From Alphaproteobacteria bacterium (GTDB lineage Bacteria; Pseudomonadota; Alphaproteobacteria; UBA2966): DNA of 64,000 bases. Location: the NCBI GenBank assembly GCA_018654745.1, contig JABILA010000127.1:31806-95805 (forward strand), read 5' to 3'. Each line of letters opens with the position of its first letter. The first letter of the stretch is position 1. A program made the position numbers and the translations under genes. Below are positions 16,785 through 23,462 of this stretch, one piece after another. The notes under the pieces are model-generated. The model did not search any database and was not told where the DNA came from. It worked only from the letters and a program-made list of their open reading frames with translations.

Positions 16785-17192
16785 ATGGTCGAGATTTCTT
16801 CGACATTTGAACTGAAATACGCACCGATTGACGATGACCACAAACATTTGGCGGATATCGTCACAGAAATTGTCGACGCGCTGGATGCTGAAAAGCTTTC
16901 AGACAGTGCTGACCTTGTGCGTAAATTTGTTGAAACGACCAGGACGCATTTCCAGGACGAAGAAGCCTTGCTCGCCAGCCATAATTATCCTCATCTCGAC
17001 AAGCATAAGGCGCATCACGCGACTTTGGTGCAAAAGCTGGAAACCTTGCAGGATATGGGTGACAAGGTTGTCGATCACCCTCAGGCCGCCGATAGCTTGC
17101 GCAAGGAATTGATCTATTTCCTGATGGACGACATCATCAACGAAGATTTGAACTTCAAGAATTTCATCACAGAAGCCGCCGCGAAAGACTGA
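16785..17192 (+). CDS. bacteriohemerythrin with one altered iron ligand
   Basis: A 135-residue single-domain hemerythrin, the normal bacterial length. The four-helix ligand set is recognisable: H19, H55 and E59 (H-F-Q-D-E-E), H74 and H78 (H-K-A-H-H) and D121. The usual H-I-x3-D motif in the last helix reads D-I-I-N-E-D, so the seventh ligand, normally His, is Asp116. Family proteins bind O2 reversibly at a di-iron site and serve O2 storage, delivery or sensing; the change could weaken O2 binding or shift the site toward oxidase or NO/peroxide chemistry. It is convergent with the cyclase gene, 3 bases apart at the stops. Confidence 0.88.
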   Translation: MVEISSTFELKYAPIDDDHKHLADIVTEIVDALDAEKLSDSADLVRKFVETTRTHFQDEEALLASHNYPHLDKHKAHHATLVQKLETLQDMGDKVVDHPQAADSLRKELIYFLMDDIINEDLNFKNFITEAAAKD

Positions 17193-17195
17193 AGT

Positions 17196-18053
17196 TCATA
17201 CCCACTTCCTGACCAGTCGGCCTTCCTTGTCTCGCATGTCGCCGCCGATCAGCATTGTGATCAGGTCATACAGAAACCATAAGCCGGCACCGCCAACTGT
17301 AATTGTCATCAGAACGGCGGATTTCTTTCGGCCCAGATAATATCTGTGGCCACCAAAAAGCCCCAGTATGACCAGCAGCAGTGAGGCCGCCAGTCTTTTG
17401 CGTGGCGATATTTCACCGCTGAGATCCACAGATTGCTCTTTGGATGCTTTCTTTTTGTCACGGGAGACAAATATGTTCGGGTCATTGGCTGTGTGAAATT
17501 CAGCTGGTTTATAGCCTGGCTTGCCTGGTGGCGCGATCAGCCAGGCGACAACGGGTTCGGCAATGTTCTTGATTTGCTTCTCCCCCAGCGACCGATAGCC
17601 AAGGTCCAGTTTGTTGCGGATTTGCCGGAATACATCACCGGATATGCAGATACCACCTGGTTCAGCAAGCGATTCCAGACGGGCAGCGATATTGACACCA
17701 TCACCGTGGATATCATCTGAATCGACGACGATGTCCCCCAGATTGATGCCCATGCGGAACTCGGCCGATAATCCTTGCTCCCCCTGCATTTTGCGTTCGG
17801 AAAAGTCGGCCTGCATTTCCAGGGCACATCGTACGGCGCCGGCGATGGTTGAGAACTCTGCCAAAAACCCGTCACCGGTATGTTTTACGATGCGGCCTGT
17901 GTGACGGGTGATGGTCGGATCGATCACCTCGCGTCGTGCCCGGTGCCAGGCGGCAACGGTGGCGTCCTCGTCTTTATGCATGTGACGGGAATAATCGACC
18001 ATATCGGCAGCCAATATGGCTACCAGTCGCCTGGTCACGGTCTCGTCGATCAT
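17196..18053 (-). CDS. class III adenylate/guanylate cyclase with C-terminal TM2 domain
   Basis: A 285-residue fusion. Residues 8-175 are a class III cyclase catalytic domain, with metal-binding D17 (A-A-D-M-V-D-Y-S), D61 in H-T-G-D-G-F-L-A-E-F and the G-D-G-V-N-I-A-A-R-L segment near the C-terminal catalytic Asn/Arg. A charged linker follows, then residues 214-272 form a TM2 domain: two helices joined by a short turn, with G-G-H-R-Y-Y-L-G and W-F-L-Y-D-L. The cyclase therefore sits on the inner membrane facing the cytoplasm. It makes cAMP or cGMP from ATP or GTP. Two cyclic-nucleotide-binding domains occur in the protein at 20959-22647, a possible target. No sensor domain other than TM2 is visible. 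Confidence 0.85.
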   Translation of the reverse strand: MIDETVTRRLVAILAADMVDYSRHMHKDEDATVAAWHRARREVIDPTITRHTGRIVKHTGDGFLAEFSTIAGAVRCALEMQADFSERKMQGEQGLSAEFRMGINLGDIVVDSDDIHGDGVNIAARLESLAEPGGICISGDVFRQIRNKLDLGYRSLGEKQIKNIAEPVVAWLIAPPGKPGYKPAEFHTANDPNIFVSRDKKKASKEQSVDLSGEISPRKRLAASLLLVILGLFGGHRYYLGRKKSAVLMTITVGGAGLWFLYDLITMLIGGDMRDKEGRLVRKWV

Positions 18054-18231
18054 ATTTTCTCCTGCTGATCCCCTGGCATTATTCTAACTGGTTTCAGGAA
18101 AGGACAAAACCAGCGATTAAATTCTGGTCCAAATTCATAATGATTGGTGCTGGGACTTGGCGGTCTGGACAGGCTTTGTCATAGTATCGAATTCGCCAAT
18201 GTCGGTTTTGCTTCAGGTTGATGAGGATATT

Positions 18232-19482
18232 ATGGATTTCGCTTATTCGGAAAAGACACGTGATTTATGTCTGCAGGTGCAGAATTTCTTTGATGATCAT
18301 ATTTTGCCAAGGAACGAGCTTTGGCACAAAGAGGTAAGCGAAGGCAAATATCCTGTCTCTTTCATGGAAGACCTGAAAGCACTGGCAAAGTCAGAGGGTT
18401 TGTGGAATCTGTTCCTGCCTAATTTGCAGGAAGATGAGCCTGGCACCCGTTTGACCAACCTGGAATATGCGCCGCTGGCTGAAATCATGGGCAAGCTCAT
18501 GTGGGCATCGGAAGTGTTCAACTGCAATGCACCGGATACGGGCAATATGGAGCTTTTGCATATGTTTGCCACGCCCGAGCAGAGGGTGCAGTGGCTGAAC
18601 CCCTTGTTGGAAGGTGATATCCGGTCCGCTTTTGTCATGACCGAGCCGGATGTGGCTTCTTCGGATGCGACAAATGTTCAAACCCTGATCCGGCGCGAGG
18701 GGGATGAATATGTCATCAATGGACGAAAATGGTTCATCACCAACGCCGCACATCCCAACTGCAAACTGTTGATTTTGATGGGTAAAACCGACCCGGATGC
18801 CGCGACCCACCAACAACAGAGCATGGTTTTAATCCCATCGGATGCCGAAGGGGTTGATATGGTCCGTAACATTACGGTTCTCAACCACTTTGCTCCTGAA
18901 GGTCATTGCGAGATTGTCTTCCGGAACGTGCGGGTGCCGGTTTCCAGTATTCTGGGAGAAGAAGGGCAGGGCTTTATGCTGGCGCAAGCGCGGCTGGGGC
19001 CTGGTCGAATTCACCACTGCATGCGGTCCATTGGACAATCTGAACTGGCGCTCGACCTGATGTGTGAACGCTCTCAGGAGCGCAAGACTTTTGGCAAGCA
19101 TTTGCATGAATACAGTAATGTTGCCGATGACATTGCTGAATCCAGAATTGAGATTGATCAGGCACGTCTGCTGGTTTTGAAAACGGCGTGGATGATCGAC
19201 GAAGTCGGTGCCAAAGCTGCGCGCAAGGAAATCTCCATGATCAAGGCGCTGGTGCCCCGGATGCAGTGTAATATCACCGATCGTGCCATGCAGGTCTTTG
19301 GTGCCATGGGCCTCAGTCCTGATACACCGCTGCCGGATCTTTATTCCTGGGCCCGGGCAATTCGATATGCTGATGGCCCGGATGAAGTTCATTTGCGGGG
19401 CGTCGCCCGGATGGAAATCAAAGCCAGCCGGGAAAAACTTGGCCAGGCTGCCAGATACCTGACCTTGCCTGAACGACTGTAA
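18232..19482 (+). CDS. acyl-CoA dehydrogenase
   Basis: A 416-residue flavoprotein of the acyl-CoA dehydrogenase family. The FAD/substrate segments M-T-E-P-D-V-A-S-S-D-A-T and the W-F-I-T-N-A motif are clear. The catalytic base is expected in the C-terminal G-P-D-E-V-H segment. I chose the ATG at 18232 because GAGG stands 8 bases upstream and it gives the normal length. It belongs to the FadE/ACAD11-like group with extended N-terminus (Y-S-E-K-T-R-D-L). It oxidises acyl-CoA to enoyl-CoA, passing electrons to ETF. The cupin gene follows closely. It is divergent from the cyclase gene. Confidence 0.9.
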   Translation: MDFAYSEKTRDLCLQVQNFFDDHILPRNELWHKEVSEGKYPVSFMEDLKALAKSEGLWNLFLPNLQEDEPGTRLTNLEYAPLAEIMGKLMWASEVFNCNAPDTGNMELLHMFATPEQRVQWLNPLLEGDIRSAFVMTEPDVASSDATNVQTLIRREGDEYVINGRKWFITNAAHPNCKLLILMGKTDPDAATHQQQSMVLIPSDAEGVDMVRNITVLNHFAPEGHCEIVFRNVRVPVSSILGEEGQGFMLAQARLGPGRIHHCMRSIGQSELALDLMCERSQERKTFGKHLHEYSNVADDIAESRIEIDQARLLVLKTAWMIDEVGAKAARKEISMIKALVPRMQCNITDRAMQVFGAMGLSPDTPLPDLYSWARAIRYADGPDEVHLRGVARMEIKASREKLGQAARYLTLPERL

Positions 19483-19531
19483 TCAACACAGGCTGGCCTG
19501 ACATATGGTCTGCGAAAATGGGGGGGGCTCG

Positions 19532-19837
19532 GTGACTGATCTTGTAACAAAAGGGTATTTTCCGGCACCTGTTGACCAGTCTGCTGTTGCCGCGGACTGG
19601 TCGGCACGTGGCTATTCGTGTGGCCTTTTTGTCGATCCACCCGGACAGGCGTGGAACGATTTTGTCCACGATGTAAACGAACTGGTTATGGTGGCTGAGG
19701 GGCGTCTTGAGATGTCCGTGGGTGATCAGTCTTTCGTGGCGGAAGAAGGCGACGAAGTCTTCATTCCAAAAGGTGCTGTCCATTCTCTGAAAAATATCTC
19801 GTCGGGCATTACAAAATGGCTTTACGGTTACGACTGA
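19532..19837 (+). CDS. small cupin-domain protein
   Basis: A single-domain cupin of about 101 residues. The two cupin motifs are partly kept: D-F-V-H-D-V-N-E-L-V-M-V-A-E-G...E-M in motif 1 and G-D-E-V-F-I-P-K-G-A-V-H-S in motif 2, giving His/Glu/His metal ligands. A GTG at 19532 follows a G8 run that can serve as a ribosome site; an ATG at 19505 would add nine residues encoded partly by that G run. It probably forms a transcription unit with the acyl-CoA dehydrogenase, 22-49 bases upstream. Cupins of this size bind metal and small ligands, acting as dioxygenases, isomerases or sensors; function unknown. Confidence 0.75.
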   Translation: MTDLVTKGYFPAPVDQSAVAADWSARGYSCGLFVDPPGQAWNDFVHDVNELVMVAEGRLEMSVGDQSFVAEEGDEVFIPKGAVHSLKNISSGITKWLYGYD

Positions 19838-19944
19838 TAAAACCTGCTCTCTAGTGTTTGATTTGCAAGCATAAACTTGACTCCGCGCCCCTTAAGGCTA
19901 AGATTTATATAATTAAAAAGTAAAAAAACATCCCCGGGGGAACC

Positions 19945-20892
19945 ATGAAAACCGCTGCCAGTTATCTGTTCGCCGCATTCCTCACTGCATTTGCCTTACT
20001 GATCGTCTCGCCTGGTGTCCAGGCTGCGCCATTTGCGCAGGGCGACAAGGTTTGTCTTGAATGCCACAAGGCTGAACATGCGGTCTGGTCAGGCACCAAG
20101 CATTTCAAGTCCTACCGCACTGTCCATAAAGACAAAAAAGCCAAGAAGATCGTCAAATCGATCGGTGGCAAAAGCATGAAAAAAGAGGCCGCCTGCGCAC
20201 TCTGTCATTACACAAAAGTGTCGAAAAAGGCTGGAAAAAAAGCACGGCCTGTGGCGGGACCATCCTGTGAAAGCTGTCATGGTGCATCGTCGGACTGGTT
20301 AAAACTTCACAACGACTACGGTGGACCCAATGCGAAAATGGCAGATGAGACGCCTGCGCACAAAACTGAAAGAATCGCCAAGGCCGCTGCTGCCGGCATG
20401 ATCTGGTCATCCAACCACTATGGTATTGTCGAAAATTGCATGTCTTGCCATGGTCTGAATAACGATGCGCTGGACGGCAAGGTATTGGCTGCCATGCTGG
20501 AAGCGGACCACCCTCTGAATTCGGATTTTGAATTGGTACGGTACTCTCAAGGTACGGTTCGGCACCGTTATTATGCGCCGGATGCAACCAAAAATGCTGA
20601 AATGACAGCGGCGCAATTGTCCGAACTGTTTATCGAGGGGCAGGCCGCGAAGCTGGTGTCAGCCGTTGACGCCATGACAAAATCGGATAATCCAAAATAC
20701 CAGGCGGCACAGAAAAGCCGTATGGAAAAAGCCAGGGCCGCATTGGCGCCCGTAAAATCCTTGCCGGAAGTTGCCGCCTTATTGGCTGCACCGACACGGG
20801 ATAATGCGCTCAAACTGGTTGCTGCGATCAAGGGTAAGGACATGTCTGCCGAAGTCGGTGCCATGATCCCGGCGAAAGCCGACTACAAATAA
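19945..20892 (+). CDS. periplasmic tetraheme cytochrome c
   Basis: A 315-residue secreted protein with a signal peptide ending V-Q-A before A-P-F. Four heme sites are visible: CLECH, CALCH, CESCH and CMSCH, with extra histidines (H-F-K-S-Y-R-T-V-H) as distal ligands. The arrangement recalls the cytochrome c554-type multiheme fold. The last 90 residues are helical and heme-free. The upstream spacer (19838-19944) holds an AT-rich promoter-like stretch at 19900-19930 and CCCCGGGGG just before the ATG. It is the first gene of the electron-transfer cluster, followed by an attenuator-like hairpin, so it may be made in excess as a soluble periplasmic electron shuttle. Confidence 0.9.
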   Translation: MKTAASYLFAAFLTAFALLIVSPGVQAAPFAQGDKVCLECHKAEHAVWSGTKHFKSYRTVHKDKKAKKIVKSIGGKSMKKEAACALCHYTKVSKKAGKKARPVAGPSCESCHGASSDWLKLHNDYGGPNAKMADETPAHKTERIAKAAAAGMIWSSNHYGIVENCMSCHGLNNDALDGKVLAAMLEADHPLNSDFELVRYSQGTVRHRYYAPDATKNAEMTAAQLSELFIEGQAAKLVSAVDAMTKSDNPKYQAAQKSRMEKARAALAPVKSLPEVAALLAAPTRDNALKLVAAIKGKDMSAEVGAMIPAKADYK

Positions 20893-20908
20893 CAATAGTA
20901 CCCGTTTA

Positions 20909-20935
20909 CCCAGGTCTGGTTTGACCCGGGATTTT
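20909..20935 (+). terminator. hairpin between tetraheme cytochrome and Fe-S gene
   Basis: CCC-A-GGTC and GACC-C-GGG pair with one A-C mismatch around a TGGTTT loop, followed by ATTTT. It sits 17 bases after the cytochrome stop and 24 before the next start. It is weaker than a classical terminator and is probably a partial one or a 3'-end stabiliser. Confidence 0.45.
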
Positions 20936-20958
20936 CCAACATAGGGAGTGTTGGTGGA

Positions 20959-22647
20959 GTGGCAACTGTAGCCCATTTGAGCAGGCCTCAGCGGTGGGAT
21001 TCACCGTATGATCCGGAAATGCTGGACAGTGATGTCCAGGACTTGCTCACACGCCCGGAAATATCTGCAATCGATGCGGGATCATTCCCCGACAGTCTTC
21101 CACTGGAAGGTATTCTCAAGAACGATACCCGTCTGGTTCGTTTCAATCCTGGCGATATTGTTGTTCGGGAAGGGGACTACGGGAATTCGGCTTTTGTTAT
21201 TCTGAAAGGCAAGCTCAGGGTCTTTACCGGAGACTATCCGGCCGCGTTGCTCGGCCGTGAGACAGCCAGCAAAAAAGGGCTGTTTGAAACCATTGCCCAG
21301 GTCTGGACCAACAATCGCACACCGGAAGTTCGGGATACATCGAGATATGGTGATCAGGCTGTCCGCGCTTCGAAGCGGGGTGGTCGTTCCAGGCGACTGG
21401 ATTCAGGATCCAGTGTTTTTGTGCAGGACATTCCGGTCGTACTGAACAAATACAAGACTGCAGAAATGTCCGAAGGCGCGTTGTTTGGCGAACTGGCTGC
21501 ACTTGGTCGGATTCCTCGAACGGCAACTATCTTTGCTGAAGACAGTGCAACCTTGCTGGAAATTCGCTGGCAGGGATTGCGGGAAATTCGTCGCTTCGAT
21601 GACGGTTTCCGCAGAATGATCGATAACCGCTATCGCCAAAATGCCTTGCTTGTACACCTGCGTGAAACAGAACTGTTTGCCAACCTGGATGAAGAGGCAC
21701 TGGACAAGGTCGCACAGGCAACGTTGTTCGAAACCTATGGCGCTTTTGACTGGCACGTCAGTTACCAGAAAATGCGCTCCAGCGGTCAGTCATCTGCCGG
21801 GAACGAGCCACCGATTGCGCGCCAGGGTGAATATGTCGACGGCTTGCTGATGATCCGGGCAGGTTTTGCCAGGGTAGCGCGGGAATATGGTACTGGCCAA
21901 CGAACGCTGACCTATTTAGGGGCGGGGGACAATTTCGGCCTTGAAGAGTTGTACGAGGGCTGGAAGGCTGGCGAAACAGTCAACATGTCATCGTCCCTGA
22001 CGGCGTTGGGATATGTAGATGCTTTGCGCGTGCCGGCCCAGGTGCTGGAAGAACATGTCTTCCCGCATCTTGATGAAGGCATGATCAAACCTGCAGAGAA
22101 AACAGAACGCACATTGGCGGATGATGCGCTGCTGGAATTTGCTGTTGAGGAGCGGTTTATCAACGCGACCCAGGCCATGTTGATCGACCTCGACCGGTGT
22201 GTGCGATGTGACGATTGTGTCCGGGCCTGTGCCTCAACGCATGGCGGCAATCCGCGCTTCCTGCGACACGGCAAAACATTCGATCACTGGATGGTCACCA
22301 ACGCCTGCATGCACTGTACGGACCCTGTCTGCATGATCGGGTGCCCCACTGGTGCGATTCACCGTAGCCAGGTGGGCGGCAGTGTCGTGATCAACGACGA
22401 TACCTGCATTGGCTGTGCGACCTGTGCCACGTCCTGCCCCTACGACAATATTCGCATGGTCGAAATACGCAGTGCTGATAGTCATATCGTTGTGGATCCG
22501 GCCACCAGCCAGCCAATCCTGAAGGCGACCAAATGTGACCTGTGTTACACCAATCCAGGTGGTCCTGCCTGTGTGCGTGCCTGTCCGCATGACGCATTGA
22601 ACAGAGTAGATTTCCATTTCGAATCCATCACCGAGGGAGACCTCTGA
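20959..22647 (+). CDS. dual cyclic-nucleotide-binding domain / four-cluster [4Fe-4S] electron-transfer protein
   Basis: A 562-residue cytoplasmic protein with no signal peptide. Residues 55-212 form a cNMP-binding domain split by a basic insertion of about 75 residues (95-168); its phosphate-binding cassette F177-G-E-L...R187-T-A-T is canonical. Residues 238-366 form a second such domain whose cassette (F-G-L-E-E-L...S-S-L-T-A) lacks the Arg. Residues 410-545 carry sixteen cysteines in four groups: 414/417/420/424, 450/453/458/462, 483/486/489/493 and 526/529/538/542, the DmsB/NrfC-type pattern for four [4Fe-4S] clusters. The GTG start has AGGGAG 10 bases upstream. It shares a TGATG junction with the membrane cytochrome gene. 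Its likely role is to pass electrons to that subunit, with cAMP/cGMP binding as a switch; the switch is inference. Confidence 0.88.
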   Translation: MATVAHLSRPQRWDSPYDPEMLDSDVQDLLTRPEISAIDAGSFPDSLPLEGILKNDTRLVRFNPGDIVVREGDYGNSAFVILKGKLRVFTGDYPAALLGRETASKKGLFETIAQVWTNNRTPEVRDTSRYGDQAVRASKRGGRSRRLDSGSSVFVQDIPVVLNKYKTAEMSEGALFGELAALGRIPRTATIFAEDSATLLEIRWQGLREIRRFDDGFRRMIDNRYRQNALLVHLRETELFANLDEEALDKVAQATLFETYGAFDWHVSYQKMRSSGQSSAGNEPPIARQGEYVDGLLMIRAGFARVAREYGTGQRTLTYLGAGDNFGLEELYEGWKAGETVNMSSSLTALGYVDALRVPAQVLEEHVFPHLDEGMIKPAEKTERTLADDALLEFAVEERFINATQAMLIDLDRCVRCDDCVRACASTHGGNPRFLRHGKTFDHWMVTNACMHCTDPVCMIGCPTGAIHRSQVGGSVVINDDTCIGCATCATSCPYDNIRMVEIRSADSHIVVDPATSQPILKATKCDLCYTNPGGPACVRACPHDALNRVDFHFESITEGDL

Positions 22648-23462
22648 TGGCTGCCAGTCGCGTTCGAATATTAATGATCGTCCTGGCGTCGGGTGTGATT
22701 TTCGATTTGCTGTTGCTGGAAAGTGAAAACATCAATATCGGACTGGGAAGTGCCGCTGAGCTAACTGGCTACTGGCTGTTCGGTGTCTTGGTATTTCTGA
22801 CTTTGTTCAACTTGCGAAAAAGGCTTTCGATGATCCCCCTTGGCCCGGCGTCGATATGGCTGGCGCTGCATACTGTTGGCGGTGTATTGGCACTGGCGCT
22901 TTTCTGGCTGCATACAGAATCTATTTGGCCGACAGGCGTTTATGAACAAGTCCTGGTTATGTTGTTTTATGCGACCGTCGCAAGCGGTATATTTGGCTAC
23001 GTAGCCCAGAAGATATATCCGCCACGTCTGACCCAATCGGGTGTCGAGGTTATTTACGAACGTATTCCCGATCATGTTTTCGAAATCAGGGATGAAGTTG
23101 AAGCCCTGGTTCTGCAATGTACCGAAGATACCCGCGTCGATACATTGGGGCGTCATTATCTCGACACCATGTCCTGGTTCTTTCGCAAGCCCCGGTTCTT
23201 CCTCAGCCATATGGTCGGCAGTCAAATGGGTCGCCAATGGGTGCGCCAACAAGATGCCAATGTGCGTCGTTACCTGAATGATGCTGAAGCAGAGTTCCTC
23301 GACAAGATGACAGAGCTTGCCATGCTCAAGAACGGAATCGACCTGCATTATGCCCTGCAAAGCATCATGAAACGCTGGCTCCTGATTCATCTGCCCCTGA
23401 CCGCGGCCTTGATGACCCTGTCGGTCTGGCATCTCCTTGTTGTGAATGTGTACGCGCTATGA
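22647..23462 (+). CDS. membrane protein, probable di-heme b-type electron-transfer subunit
   Basis: A 271-residue inner-membrane protein with five predicted helices at about 7-26, 40-57, 68-88, 101-120 and 244-268. H75/H89 and H248/H262 are two histidine pairs, each 14 residues apart in one helix, the geometry of bis-His b hemes in cytochrome b and ferric-reductase-like proteins. A 120-residue soluble domain (about 122-243) lies between helices four and five. I recognise no named family. Lying between the [4Fe-4S] protein and the decaheme cytochrome, it is the natural step for moving electrons across the membrane. It starts in the stop of the former and overlaps the latter by 4 bases. Confidence 0.75.
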   Translation: MAASRVRILMIVLASGVIFDLLLLESENINIGLGSAAELTGYWLFGVLVFLTLFNLRKRLSMIPLGPASIWLALHTVGGVLALALFWLHTESIWPTGVYEQVLVMLFYATVASGIFGYVAQKIYPPRLTQSGVEVIYERIPDHVFEIRDEVEALVLQCTEDTRVDTLGRHYLDTMSWFFRKPRFFLSHMVGSQMGRQWVRQQDANVRRYLNDAEAEFLDKMTELAMLKNGIDLHYALQSIMKRWLLIHLPLTAALMTLSVWHLLVVNVYAL

